From positions 291,439 to 355,438 of the forward strand of contig MNCI01036463.1 in the NCBI GenBank assembly GCA_015680685.1: DNA of 64,000 bases, read 5' to 3'. Under the pieces are notes generated by a model. That model worked only from the letters and a program-made list of their open reading frames with translations. It had not been told where the DNA came from and did not search any database. Positions 1 to 10,702 of this stretch are shown piece by piece. The DNA is from Gnetum montanum (lineage: Eukaryota > Streptophyta > Gnetopsida > Gnetales > Gnetaceae). A program made the translations under genes and the position numbers. The first letter of the stretch is position 1. Every line of letters starts with the position of its first letter.

Positions 1-137
1 TGGGAAATGAAGGGAGTGCCGCCTCCTATATATAGAAATGGCGGCAGGACGCGATATCGCAGGAGAAGATGTGATATCGCGTACGCGATATTGCATGGGA
101 TGTGATATCGCGGCCTAGTGCAAGTCGCGTCTGATCA
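1..137 (-). mobile_element. Partial LTR (GATATC-palindrome family), minus strand
   Basis: On the minus strand this segment carries several GATATCGC-type palindromes followed by a TATA box (CTATATATA, plus positions 27-35). The same layout occurs in the LTRs at 21151 and 56843, so I read it as the U3/promoter end of an LTR cut by the window edge. The outer end is placed at TGATCA (132-137) by analogy with the TGATG starts of its relatives; this boundary is inferred. It adjoins a gypsy pol relic, so it probably belongs to an element inserted into that relic. Confidence 0.7.
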
Positions 138-239
138 CCTCCAAACTTGGCCAATAGAAACTTCTTTCCATCAATGCCACTATTCTTTTATACCTTAAAT
201 AACATACCTAGAGAGTGCTGTGACATTTATCAATGATTT

Positions 240-1515
240 AAAAATGTAAAGAATCGTTTTTTGGAACATAAAATCTATTTTGTTTGAACACAAATAAACT
301 ATCAACTTTACTAATATTTGAATCATCTTCTTCCTAGAATAGCTTCAACAACTCTTGAGCACGCTAATCATGATGCAATCCATCCTAAATTTTCTCTTGG
401 AATTCATGATTAATCATAACCTAAGAGTTACTAGGTTGATCCACAACCTCCATTGAACACACATGAGGATGTTGGCTCAAATCATCTACCACTACATTCT
501 CTTTACCTGATTGATATATAAACTAAAAGTTAACTACTTGTACTAGACTCAATCACCAAGCTTGATTTAACTTCAACTTAGATTGAGTAAAGGGATAGCT
601 CATGACAATGTTTTCTACTTTGATTATCACGAAACCACCTAGGAGATTGCATCACATGTGTAGAGATAATGCATACTAGTTAATATATCCTTTTCATGCA
701 TCGCCCATAATTATTTTGTGAGATTCAGCTTCTTTGACTTAAATGCCACCAAAAGATTATCTTGTAAGAGTACTTCTCTAATTACTTCATTCAAAGCATT
801 AGTGTAAACTTTTAATGGTTTTGAGAAGTTTAGAAGGACTAATATAGATTGAATTGTGAGGATCATCTTGATCTTATCAAAAGCTCATTGGTACTTGTCC
901 CTATATTCCCAAGGAAACTCTTTCTTTTATAAATTGTTAGGGTTGCCATCACTCCAGAGAACCGATGAACAAACTTTTTATAATAACTAGTCAATTCCAA
1001 GAATTGGTGTAGCTCATGCATGTTCTTTTGAATAGGCATGTGTCAATGGCATCTACCTTCTTTCAATTTGACTTCATTTTATCTCCAACATTAATATAAC
1101 CCAGAAACTTCAACTCTACCTTTCCTATTTCATACCTCTCCTACTTGACATACAACTTAAGCTCTCTTCATTTGGAGAATACTTGTTCAAAGTGTTGAAG
1201 ATGCTTCTTCATAAAGAAAGAATACACAAGGACATCATCAAGGTATATAAACACAAACTTATTAAGGTACAAGTGGAACACTTAGTTCATGAGTATGCAA
1301 AAGGTGGAGGAAGCATGGCACAATCCAAAAGACATGACTGTTCACTCACATTAGATGTAGTAAGAGATATATATTATCTTCTTGTCATGTCCTAGTACAA
1401 TATGCACTTGATAGTAACCTTGATGAAGATCAATCCAAGAGAAATATTTAGCCCCCACTAGTTGGCTAAACAAGTTTGACATCAAGGGTACTATTGGTGA
1501 CCGTCTGGGAGCACC
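240..1515 (-). pseudogene. Ty3/gypsy RT-RNase H relic (element A)
   Basis: Read on the minus strand, one decayed pol frame runs from about 1515 to 240. It starts in the RT fingers/palm (motif AKYFSWIDLHQGYYQVHI, near 1450), continues through a FGLCHASSTF region to the catalytic box FVFIYLDDVLVYS (about 1215-1255), then to a connection/RNase H segment (SKPLKVYTNALNEVIREVLL, about 760-860) and a GKENVVVDDLSQ motif (about 460-510), the usual RNase H to integrase linker. This order is that of plant Ty3/gypsy chromovirus-type Pol. Several in-frame stops (mostly TAG) make it non-functional. The N-terminal part of RT is missing and is replaced by unrelated sequence at about 1500. The integrase is missing downstream, where the LTR of another family begins. 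Confidence 0.85.
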
Positions 1516-1575
1516 AATGTTTTCCTTCAGTCTTGAGACTGGGATCACAAGAAATGAAGGTGTTCCTTCAAACTT
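1497..1575 (+). other. PBS/leader-like 75-bp module, copy 1
   Basis: This short block starts TTGGTGACCGTCTGGGAG and is closely similar to 9294-9370. The shared block begins at the TTGG in both places, and the first bases look like a tRNA primer-binding site of the Ogre/Tat type followed by an untranslated leader. It contains a small perfect-arm hairpin (CAGTCT/AGACTG). It abuts the truncated RT of element A with no LTR beside it, so its parent element is unknown. The PBS reading is an inference. Confidence 0.4.
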
Positions 1576-2985
1576 GAGTTTAGGTGCTTACTGATTTTTG
1601 GAAACACCAAAGTCTAGATACCTTCAAATAAACTCAGTGGTAATAGAGCAAACTAAGCATAAATATGTGTTTTCTATTATAAATGTTGAAATGGCTAGGT
1701 TTGTGTATGAAATTGTAACTAGCTATTATAATAAAAATTCAGCTAACCTTGTTGAATACTATGAGTCATTAAATATTCCTATTTTGTGAAGTGACTTAGT
1801 CTATATAGTCCCTATAATATGTTACTTGAAACAAAGAAAATTTCACCAAAATGCTTAAGCACAATTCTGTAGAAATCTACTCCTAATTTTCCCTATAGAG
1901 AAAGGTCCACAAGAAAACTAGAAATAGAGCAAGATTCAATGGATTTTAAAAGAAAGAAGAAAAGAAAGTAGATTTGTGTAAAATCTCAAACATTTAAGAA
2001 AGATAAATTGAATATGAGGAAATACTTCAAAATAAAGCTATTCTAATTCAATCTAAAATATCCCAAATTGTCCAAACCTTTTGAGCTCAATAAGCAATTT
2101 TGTAAAAGACACTCTTATTAAACTACCAAAATGCTTTGTAAATGACAAAATACAAGCTATTATTTGGCTAGTTAAATAATTGTCAAGAATTGCAAATAAT
2201 AGAGCTATCAGAAATGATTTAACAATTTCAAGATTGAAACATCAAGGAAAAGACTTTTAAAGAATGAAGCTATTTCAAGTCAGCTCAAAGTATCAAAGAT
2301 TTTCTAGATCCTTTAGACTCAAATAGGAAATTTCATAAAGACATTACTATTAAATTGCTCAAGATGCTTTTCAAAGACAACATAAGCTCTTATATAGCAA
2401 CCAAATAGAAGTCTAAAATTGTGTAAAAATATAGCTATAAGAGCAATCAGAAAATCCCAAAATTAAATGCCAAGCATAGTGCTATATAAACCTTTAGCTA
2501 AGCAACTAAGAAAAAATGAGAAGAAAAGAACTCATAGGATTTAAACAAAGTAGCTAAATTGATGCAATTATTAAGTCATGCTTTACAAGAAACCCCTCAT
2601 AATTCTTTCAAGTTTCTTTCAAAAATCCTCCTCCCCCAATTCTTACCTTGAAGCATTTTTATAGTTACTTATGGGTAGTTATAATCATCATTAGAGATTA
2701 AGGTGAATTACAAATATCTAGGGAATTTACTCATAACCACCATAAGAAGTTATAACTTCTATAAGAAGTTATTAGAGAAATTCAAGCCATAGTTGGCAAG
2801 TGTCCTACTCAATAATCTCCTTATTCTTAATGATAACTTTTCCTCTATTGTTCAAATATACATATATATAGATTATGATTAAAGCTTATATTGTAACCTT
2901 ATCCCCATATTAATATTTTTTAATATTATAATTGAAGGCATTGATTATTGAAACTTTTTTCTTTAAAATAAAAAGGTGACTCCCC
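1576..2985. other. AT-rich spacer, no gene seen
   Basis: About 1.4 kb of AT-rich sequence lies between two gypsy RT relics. I see no coding frame with recognisable motifs. The only clear internal structure is the diverged tandem duplication listed separately (about 1985-2460). It may be the LTR or untranslated region of one of the neighbouring elements, but I cannot show this. Confidence 0.5.
1985..2460. repeat. Diverged tandem duplication, ~235-bp unit
   Basis: Two consecutive segments align with an offset of about 230-239 bp. Examples are the CTATTCTAATTCAATC region near 2039 against CTATTTCAAGTCAGCTC near 2270, ATGCTTTGTAAATGAC at 2131 against ATGCTTTTCAAAGAC near 2364, and AGAGCTATCAGAAAT at 2201 against AGAGCAATCAGAAAAT near 2440. 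The units differ by many substitutions and small indels, so the duplication is old. Confidence 0.6.
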
Positions 2986-2989
2986 ACAG

Positions 2990-3393
2990 ATCGAGCTTGA
3001 TTCCTTGACTATAAATCCTTATTGTTTTGGATGATTTTTGCCAAAAGGCATGACTATTCACTCCCATGAAATGTAATAAGTGAAACATATTGTCTTCTCC
3101 TCATCTCCTACTATAATATGCCCTTGATACTAACCTTGGTGAATATCAAGCTAAGAGAAATAGTTAGTCCCCTCTAGTTTGTCAAGTAGGTCTAACATCA
3201 AGTACATGAGATACCTATTCTTAATGGTATACTTATTTAAGAGCTTAAAATCACAACAAAATCTCAATATGCCATTCTTCTTCTTTGCAAATAACACCAA
3301 AACTCCATATGAAGATTTTATGGGTTGAATGTACCCTTTCTTCACCAAGCTTACCAATTGTTTCTTCAACTTTTTCAACTCATAGGTAGTCAT
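2990..3393 (-). pseudogene. Ty3/gypsy RT N-terminal relic (element B)
   Basis: The minus strand encodes the start of a gypsy reverse transcriptase: a helical segment ELKKLKKQLVSLVKKGYIQP, then VLVLFAKKKNGILRFCCDFK, LLNKYTIKNRY, LDLLDKLEGTNYFS, LDIHQG and, after stops, a degraded VMPFG motif near 3030. These are the fingers and early palm of plant chromovirus-type RT. TAG stops interrupt it at the LDIHQG box. It overlaps element A in RT residues, so it is a second copy, not the missing half of A. It most likely belongs with the gag and protease at 5770-7800, from which it is separated by the LINE insertions at 3430-5500. Confidence 0.85.
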
Positions 3394-3429
3394 TCTGTAT
3401 GGACGCTACTTAGGATAGTTCTTAGTAAC

Positions 3430-3518
3430 AACCCAATCTTATGGGCCACTATTCTTTTTTGGTATGTTGATGATGTAGCTCTCATCTCCAATTATAGGAA
3501 AGATCTACAAGAAATGAT
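3430..3518 (+). pseudogene. L1-like LINE RT fragment with YVDD box
   Basis: The plus strand reads WYVDDVALISNYRKDLQEMI, matching the catalytic palm motif plus following helix of plant L1-type non-LTR reverse transcriptases. It stops abruptly where an RTE-type sequence begins at about 3519. A matching L1-like C-terminal region resumes at about 4735, so the two pieces look like one older LINE interrupted by a younger one. The fragment is short, so the family assignment rests on the YVDD motif and the downstream piece. Confidence 0.55.
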
Positions 3519-4575
3519 TTATTAATTTAGAAAAAGCATATGATAGAGTCCCTAGAGATATTTTTTGGTGGGCCTTGCAAAGGAAAAACATCCATGATAA
3601 ATATATTGAAGTGATTCAAGACATGTACGAAGTAGCTACCACTAAAATTATAATAGGTTGTGGAATAATATCTAATTTTTTAGTTATAGTAGGTCTATAG
3701 CAAGGGTTTGCACTTAGCTCGTACTTATTTACTATGGATAAATTAACAAAGAAAATATAAGATAAAATCCCTTGGTATATGCTATTTGCAAATGATATTG
3801 TATTGGTGGATACATCTCAAGAAAATATTGTTGCTAAAATGGAGAAGTGGAGACATGCTTTAGAATCATAAGGCTTAAAAATTAGTAAAAGTAAGATCCA
3901 ATATATGGAATTAAATTTTAATTATAGCATAAATAGTGGTGAAATATAAGTGAGTATTCAGGCCAATAAGTCCCTCATTGCAAACAACTTTTCTATCTAT
4001 GATAAATTCTCCAATCAAATGATAAAATTGATAAAGATATCAAAAATAGAATTAAGGTAGGATGGTCAAAATGAAGATGGGCTAGTGGTGTTCTATGCAA
4101 TAAAAAAATACCAATAAAATTAAAGCAGAAATTTTACAAAATAACAATTAGGCCTACTCTCTTATATGGTGCTAAATGTTGGATAGTAGAAAAGTAGCAT
4201 GAACAACAAATCAATTTAGTAAGATTGTGAATGCTTCGATAGATATTGAGTGTTACTAGAAGAGATAAATTACATAATACAAATATCAGAGGAAGACTTG
4301 GAGTGACTTCTATTTTAAATAAGCTATGAGAATGACGGCTTAGATGGTTTGGACATGTGCAAAGAAGATCATATAATGAGCCTATAAGTAAAGGTTGCTA
4401 CCTCATTGTTCAAAGGAAAGTCACCAAAAGAAAGACCAAAGAGGACATGGAAAAAATTGAAGATAATTTGAAGAAAATACAAATAAATAAAGATCTACCA
4501 CTTCATAGAGGCAAATGATAAACAAGAGCTCATGTAGCCAACCCTTTTTCATTGGAACAAGGTTAAGATGATAAG
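3519..4575 (+). pseudogene. RTE-type LINE reverse transcriptase, decayed
   Basis: The frame begins FINLEKAYDRVPRDIFWWAL, the RT motif typical of plant RTE LINEs. It continues with a degraded QG-ALS-YLF segment and WYMLFANDIVLVDTSQEN, where the catalytic FADD box has become FAND. The C-terminal domain follows (KLKQKFYKITIRPTLLYGAK, then LRWFGHVQRRSYNEP near 4335-4380), ending near HVANPF. Non-LTR RT copies itself by target-primed reverse transcription. The endonuclease N-terminus is missing (5' truncation, usual for LINEs), and many in-frame stops plus the Asp to Asn change show that it is dead. It lies inside L1-like sequence, which in turn lies inside chromovirus element B. Confidence 0.88.
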
Positions 4576-4734
4576 TCATGAATGAACGTTAATGTGTAAA
4601 GAACGAAAATTATGGTGTGTGGAATTAGGAATTATGATTACTCTTTTAATATTAAAAAGAACTAAGTAAAGGTGACACCAACTTATACATACCTTGATCT
4701 AGATCTATTTCATAACTACAAGTGAGAGGTATAC

Positions 4735-5500
4735 GTTAAATAAGGCATTGTCAGCATGTTGAGAACCTTATTTAATTTAAAGAACAAATGTCAAAAGGAA
4801 GCTATCCTAGTGTGGGATATCAAAAAATAGCTATTTTTTTTATTATGTAATCAACTCTTTTGTATGGGTGTGAAATAAGGGATCCTTGACTTGCTAGTAA
4901 ATATTAGAAGAAAATAGAAAAAGTTCAGACGCATTTTTTGGTAGAAGAATTTTATGTTAAAAGACAAGTATAATATGATTTACTACATCTTGAAGTAGAT
5001 TTGATCTCGTTAGAAATAAGAGTTCTTTGTTAATTTTCAACATGTGTTCATAGTCTCTCTTGTAGCACAACAACTAAATTTTCAAGGAAAGTCTTAGTTT
5101 CTACACAATAGAAAGGATGGTTTCATTAGGAAATGATTTGGCTCAAAAAATGGAACATTGAGATAGAGTTCTACATTGTGATATAAGGAAACTCTGTAAG
5201 AGTATTAGAAATAAGAAACTTTTGTACATTTGGGGTATCCTAGTAGGAAAGAAAAAATTTTACCTAGATAGCATTAGACATGACATCAACGAAAATGCAA
5301 CTTATTTATCAGCTCATATATTCTATTATCACTGATGTCAAATTAGTTAAGCAAGATTGGGCTCCCATTAGTTTAGAATTGAAATAGGTCGTTGGGTCCA
5401 TATTCCAAGAAAAGAAAGAACTTATCATTTGTACAATCAAAGAACAATTGAAAATGAATAAAACATCTTTATGAAATATCTTATTCTAGAGTAAATTTGT
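4735..5500 (+). pseudogene. L1-like LINE C-terminal relic
   Basis: A plus-strand frame with many stops reads MLRTLFNLKNKCQKEAILVW, then a degraded LLYGCEVW-type box near 4850, and a stretch resembling the KIEKVQKHFL/PYDILLLE segments of plant L1-type LINEs (about 4910-5010). This is the region after the palm domain. It is the likely continuation of the YVDD piece at 3430-3518, with the RTE element between them. The frame becomes unrecognisable after about 5400. I saw no clear poly(A) tail or target duplication. Confidence 0.5.
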
Positions 5501-5769
5501 CATAAATGGAAAATTATAGCTAATAGTTAATTAAGCTTTTTGAAATAATATCAAGAAAATTTGGTAACTTTATTGATGAAGTGTTTGTTACACATGCTAT
5601 GTATATCTCTTCTATCTAATAGATCTTAAGGGTCTTTGGATGTAATAGAGAGTATTTTAGTTTTACATTTGTCTTTCTAGTAACTCATCCAATAAGTCTA
5701 TGAACATTAGATCTTTATACCTTCCTAGCACTCCTTTGATCTACATATACACCTATGTTGAATCATTGA

Positions 5770-6250
5770 CTTCCACCTTTTTCAACATTGCTAATTACAT
5801 ATATTAGATTAGATCCTAAGAAATCCTCTTCATCACCATTGAAGAGATAATTTAGACTACATGAAGTACTCTAGTTATTCCTAGTGCAGAGATCTCCATT
5901 ACACAAGATGATTTCTCATGTGAGATGTAAAGAACATCTATATATAGGATAACTAATACCTTTTCCTTCTTTAAGAACTCTTGTCCAAGGATGACTTGAA
6001 AAGAGTTAATTTATTTGATTCAAAAATCTAACTTTCTACTTCACTATCTCACCTTCATCATTCTAATACATCTGATCAAGTGGAACTTGGCTAACTTACA
6101 GGATATAAAAGTAGGTTCAACTTGCAAATTAAGGATGCAAGTGATTTCTAGTGAAAGAAAGTTGTGGTTGGCATCTATGTCAACTATGGTATCCATCAAT
6201 TTTAAAGAAGACTACACTATAACCATTTTTACCAAATGTAAGTTAGTTTC
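5770..6250 (-). pseudogene. Chromovirus aspartic protease relic (element B)
   Basis: On the minus strand the frame contains LMDTIVDIDANHNFLSLEIT, corresponding to the retropepsin active-site region normally reading DTGATHNF. The catalytic Asp is kept in DID but the Thr-Gly pair is lost. The usual protease end follows (VILGQEFLKKEKVLV, about 5960). This places the protease directly after gag (6400-7800) in element B. Downstream on the minus strand the RT is displaced to 2990-3393 by the LINE sequences. Stops and the damaged triad mean no active enzyme. Confidence 0.7.
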
Positions 6251-6399
6251 TTACTTTACCTATTTTCTTTTAACATTTTGCTGAATCATCATCAAGCTCT
6301 GAGAAATCTACCCCTTCACACCAAGGGTCCTAATCTTCTACCCATTTTCATTTACATCAGTTGCTCATAATCAAGCATGTGGTTGGTACTCAAAAGCAT

Positions 6400-7800
6400 T
6401 TAATAGTTAGTCATCATTTGGACCCTTTCTAACTAGTTGTTGATTAGGGTTTTTAGAATAATGATAAGCAATATGATTTATTGAGTAGATGAAGCAATTT
6501 ATGCTTAGATGCCTTTGAGAATTATTCATGGATCCCCTAAAGCATGAGTATTTGTTCTTGAATCAATTATGATCTTTGGAAGCTTGATGTTTTCCATTAC
6601 CTTAATAAAAAACTTGTGAACAAGGCTAATGTTAGGACACATATCTAGAAAGCGACCACCGAATTTTCTTTCTCCAAATATATTGTATTCATCACCCACA
6701 TTCTTATTATTTTAAGGTGTATTTGTTGCATTCTTCTCCTACTTCTGAGGCTTAGAATCAACCATCAAACTAGCAACTAACTTAGTTACCTTCCTATAGT
6801 CTATGATCTTATGGGTTTTGATTTTTCAATGGACCCAAGGCTTCAAGCCATTGAAAAAGAGTTGGTACTTACCCACCTTATTAATGTCAAGAACCTACAA
6901 CACAAAGTTCTGGTACTTCCTAACATAATCCTGCAACTTTCTAGTTTGTTGGATCTCCTTCAACTTCATCCAAACCTTGTCAATTGAATTGCATGTGTGG
7001 AAGTTCTTCATTAGGATCATTTTAAACTCTTACCACATCTCTACCAACATCCAAGCTCTCCTAGACCTCATCTCCTAGATGATGTTGAGGCACTAAGTTT
7101 AAGAAAATCCCCTTCACCCATCCCTAAGAATTGAAAAGAAATGATAACCTTGGAGTCCTTAGGATGCCTATTCATCTTTAAGAATTGATCCATCTCATAG
7201 AAAAAAAATATCCATGAGCTTATCATCATGATCATGTTTTTAGGATTTGGGTTTTTTTTAGTTTAGAATTTTAGCACAAAGCACCCTAACTTGGATGCAA
7301 CTACTTTTTCTTGCATAGTCATCTGATCCTCAATCTTCTCATTCCTTAGCTCTAGTATCATCAACCTTTGCAAGATATCCCTCGTAGAGACTTGAAAATC
7401 ATTAACAGCATCTTCCATCTTCTCCATACACTTTCGTAGCATAAACTTTAAAGCCATGAACAGCTTGTGCTTGATGCCCAAGTTCAACTCTCCCATAAGC
7501 AGGGCATGTTCATGTTGTCCAAAATTTTATGGACAATTTTTACCAACTCAACAATAGGCAAGTATTTGAGAGTCACATTATCAACCTCCAATAGTTGGCT
7601 CCATAGCTTTTCCAACTTTCTAAGAGGATCATCATTCCTTCTCTTAGTAGGAACCTCATTTTCTTCATCCATGTATTTAATTTTGTGTACATCCTTATGC
7701 ATCTCCTTGTGTACCTAATCTTCTAGATTATTGTCTTTAACTAGCCCACTATGAGGATTGGGGCTAGGAGGAATACTATTAGGATTTTGGATTTCCTTAT
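6400..7800 (-). pseudogene. Chromovirus gag relic (element B)
   Basis: The minus strand encodes a gag-type protein in pieces. An N-terminal charged/helical part (about 7700-7265) is followed by a capsid segment with DKVWMKLKEIQQTRKLQDYV and KVGKYQLFFNGLKPWVH (about 6830-6990), the hallmark of the plant retrotransposon gag domain. Near 6460-6560 a Cys/His run (C-F-x-G-S ... H ... N-C) looks like a worn zinc knuckle. Gag would form the virus-like particle that houses reverse transcription. Frameshifts and stops break it. It lies between the PBS at 7927 and the protease at 6250, the normal order. Confidence 0.75.
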
Positions 7801-7926
7801 TGTTCTTCTTATGTGCTATAGTAGCAACCATCCTCAAGAACCATAAGCATAATCTCCCATCACAAATAACAAACCATAAACCATCACTATTCTCAAATCA
7901 CAAGTAATCACTAGGCTCAAACCATA

Positions 7927-7938
7927 GCTTTGATAGTA
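7927..7938 (-). promoter_or_regulatory. Primer-binding site (initiator tRNA-Met type), degraded
   Basis: The minus strand reads TACTATCAAAGC followed by TATGGTTTGAGCC. The usual initiator-Met PBS of plant retrotransposons is TGGTATCAGAGC, three mismatches away. It sits just downstream of the presumed 5' LTR and upstream of gag of element B, which supports the reading. Confidence 0.5.
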
Positions 7939-7944
7939 ACTATT

Positions 7945-9290
7945 ATAGTGATGCCCTTAAAAAGCACCACACAAAACCATCGAAGAGTTCTAAATCATCT
8001 AGGAAAGGAGGATAGATTCAAGGTAGATTATGCCTTAATGATCACAGTACCTAAAAAGATAATAAAAGTCATGACACTTATTAGACAATGATTAGAAGCA
8101 TAGCAAGAATGTATTAGATAACACACATACATAAAAGACCTAGGATATTAACATGCATATACATATGGCACACCACAATATAACAAAAACCAAGACAATA
8201 TGAAAGAACAACAAGAATCAATCCTAAGCTATGTGCAACTAGCCCTAAACCCTACTTTATAGAGAGGGGTGGTGGCCTAAGCTAGAGATGTAAAGTTTCC
8301 CTAATTAGCCCACATATCCTTGTGGCATAATTCATAAGGAATTAGCACCATCTAGTTCTTTGGTGATAGTTAGGATAGCATGCGATGAGCGGTAGAGTAA
8401 CCCTTCATCCAACCATATGAATCACAAGCTTTCACACATGATCTAGTTAAATTCCATGGACTTAGAACTAGTTTGATATCTTAGATAGCCAAGTGCTAAA
8501 ATGTTGATTGTTGTCTTTGCAATCATACTTATAAGGAATAAGGCATATGATTATATTTTTTTAATATCAAAATATTTAAAATATTAACCTATTTAATCTA
8601 AATGCAAACAGTAAATATAAACTAACATAAGAATAGAGTGATCATTCCTAATTTACTGTACACATCCTAAACATATACTAATGTTGTAGTGTTATTAAGC
8701 ATTTTATCATTAGGTCTACAAAGTGATTCACTATGGGGATTACTAGGTGTTAATGTGTCTGTGCTCAAAGTCAATTATACCCATAACAAATTTTTAAGTG
8801 TGATAGAATAAAATATTTAAATAATTACATAGAAAGTAAATGAATAATTAAAGTAAATTGTAAGAAATTAAATTAAACTATTAGTCAAGTGCTGCAATGG
8901 ATAGAATAAATTTCAATTATATTGTCATCATACGAATGTATCCAAATACATTATCTAGTCAAATAAAACTCCATATAATCTACTCAATCTAGACTATAGG
9001 CCCTTAAAGAAAAAAAATATTCTAACTTTTGTAGAAGAAAATTGCAAGAGTTTACCTACAAATGATCAAAAGTTATCATAAATGTGGTGGGTGCATATAT
9101 TTATATATGTGTTTATGTAGACTACAATGTAGAGAGTGCTACGTCAACATTGATGCATCAACATAATAAACCAAAAAACTTTTCATCATACCCTCATGAT
9201 TGACTAAAACCTCATCCTTGAGTCAACAAAATTATGATAGAGTTGTTTACAAAATATGAGAAGTATGGGACTAACTGACCAACTAACATG
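7945..9290 (-). mobile_element. Presumed 5' LTR of element B
   Basis: The stretch between the PBS and the PBS/leader module at 9294 has no coding frame and shows LTR-like organisation on the minus strand: a cluster of TTGATGCATCAA-type palindromes (9122-9167), then a TATA-rich stretch (about 9085-9110). Exact ends are not certain; no second LTR of this family is in the window to compare. It is consistent with a ~1.3-kb LTR driving element B leftward. Confidence 0.5.
9122..9167 (+). repeat. 46-bp perfect inverted repeat, left arm
   Basis: This 46-bp sequence, part of the palindrome-rich promoter of the presumed element B LTR, is present as a perfect reverse complement at 9781-9826. No mismatch is seen, although all surrounding sequence is old and diverged. 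Confidence 0.9.
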
Positions 9291-9293
9291 ATG

Positions 9294-9370
9294 TTGGCGA
9301 TTGTTTGGGACTACCAATGTTTTCCTTCGGTCTTATGACTAAGATCACAGGAAATGAAGGTGTTGTTGCA
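9294..9370 (+). other. PBS/leader-like 75-bp module, copy 2
   Basis: This block starts TTGGCGATTGTTTGGGAC and runs parallel to 1497-1575 for about 75 bp, including the ACCAATGTTTTCCTTC core and GAAATGAAGGTGTT end. As in copy 1, similarity begins at the TTGG expected for a tRNA-primed PBS. It lies between the element B LTR and the minus-strand giant-element LTR, so neither neighbour explains it. The PBS reading is inferred. Confidence 0.4.
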
Positions 9371-9778
9371 ATCAAAAAAATTGATCACTAGAAAATCAAA
9401 AGATCTAGCACAGCAGCCTTAACCTCGAATTCCAAAGGCCTTCGAAAATGGGATTCAAGGTGCCCTAGATGGCCTAGTAGATCATTCAGGGACTTGAAGG
9501 GGGTGTAGAATGGGGGTAACAAAGTAAAGAGATGTAAATCTATAAAATAATGCATTGAAGATATAGTAATTAAATCTAAAATTGCACACATAATGAAACC
9601 ATAAACATCATTAAATGAACAAAGAATGTGTTCAAACATGTGTACAAAATTTGTGACCAAGAGGAAGGCAAAGGGGGGTTCACTTCGGTCGGGGTTCAGA
9701 GCTTGTTGAAGCCACGATGAATTCCATGATATGGTATCTTTGCCACTCCCAATGCTATCAAACATCCTTTGCTAGCAC

Positions 9779-9827
9779 NCATTATGTTGATGCATCAATG
9801 TTGACGTAGCACTCTCTACATTGTAGN
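9779..9827 (-). repeat. 46-bp inverted repeat, right arm, bracketed by single Ns
   Basis: Positions 9781-9826 are the exact reverse complement of 9122-9167. The segment is bounded by isolated N bases at 9779 and 9827 and has no counterpart in the other arm's LTR, where flanking sequences join directly. This looks like a misplaced contig end or gap-filling product, not biology. Confidence 0.85.
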
Positions 9828-10257
9828 TGACACTCCAGGCTCACAAATCCAAAGGGGGACAACAAGGGTAACAAGGCTACAATAGTTCCACATTGAAAAG
9901 CCTTAAGAAGCTACATTTCTACTAGGAAGCAAGAGCTCTTGGATGCAAAAATGCCAAAGTATGCAAATGCCAAGGGTGTGTAACTTGAAATGGTGTTGGG
10001 GTTTAGTTTTTATAGGGTTTTGGCCATGATTTGGGCTGCAAATTGGCTGTAAATGCTTGACAAATATGCTAAAAATTGTTGCTATGTTTAAGGGGGTAGG
10101 TAAGATCCTCCCCCATGCATCGATGTTGGCTGACCTCTCCAAGTTGGGAGAAGAGTGTCAACGCTAAGGGAGATGAGAGATCAATGCTAGGAGTGAAGGT
10201 TAAACCGCTCTAGGCTAAGTTACCCACCTTTGCATGCTGAGGGTAGGTAAGTTCCAC

Positions 10258-10366
10258 CTCCCTGCACTCCTCCATGTTGGCTTTGATGTCTCTACATTGG
10301 CTTACCTCCCTGCACTCCTCCATGTTGGGTTTGATGTCTCTACATTGGCTTACCTCCCTGCAGGGG
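10258..10366. repeat. 48-bp tandem repeat in left LTR (2.2 copies)
   Basis: Two nearly identical 48-bp units, each with CTCCATGTTGG and GATGTCTCTACATTGGC, followed by a partial third. The unit length is a multiple of three. The CCATGTTGG core resembles the core of the ~185-bp internal array. The other arm's LTR has a different minisatellite at the corresponding place. Confidence 0.85.
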
Positions 10367-10640
10367 TTAGTTAGCGTAGAAAAGTGTATACCACCCATAA
10401 AAACCATCAAATTGCCATTTTTGGCATTCCAAGAGGCATATATAGATACAGGGTGGCTCTTTTTACTTAGGGAATGAGGGCTTGTCCACTTATGAGGCAT
10501 TTTTCAACCCCAAAAGTATGAAATATGTGAGATTGCCTCTTATGGATTATAATCTTCACATTTATAATGGAGTTTTGCCTTAGGTTTCATGGGGTGTGGT
10601 TGCAAAGGTCACAACATGAAAATTTGGTGGTGTTTCATTA

Positions 10641-10653
10641 GCCCCTTTTTGTT
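10641..10653 (-). other. Polypurine tract of left giant element
   Basis: The minus strand reads AACAAAAAGGGGC immediately before the LTR start. The right arm has AACAAGAGGGGCC in the same position, so the plus-strand primer site is conserved in both copies. Confidence 0.7.
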
Positions 10654-10702
10654 GGTATATGAAGGATTGATCCAAGAGGCATTGACAAAGAATATAAAAC
10701 AC

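Larger units (their letters stand above)
9382..10637 (-). mobile_element. 3' LTR of left giant Tat-like element
   Basis: On the minus strand this follows the polypurine tract and begins TGAAACACC. It aligns along most of its length with the plus-strand LTR at 48059-49613, for example CAATCTCACATAT against TAATCTCACATAC and GAAAAATGCCTCATAAGTG in both. A TATA-like CTATATATG lies near 10438. Its end is placed at TGATCA (9382-9387) by comparison with the other arm. An internal 48-bp tandem repeat and a suspect 46-bp segment bracketed by Ns are listed separately. No matching 5' LTR is present at the other end of the copy. Confidence 0.75.

Noticed and set aside
1183-1395. Open frame of 70 codons on the plus strand
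   Set aside because: It lies across the catalytic RT region of the minus-strand pol relic and has no motif of its own.
9388-9765. 125-codon open frame, with a 110-codon counterpart at 49279-49608
   Set aside because: Both lie in the aligned LTRs. Conservation is explained by LTR homology; no known motif or start context supports a protein.
10210-10500. Open frame with repeated SQCRDIK blocks on the minus strand
   Set aside because: The protein repeat comes from the 48-bp tandem repeat inside an LTR; there is no sign of coding constraint.
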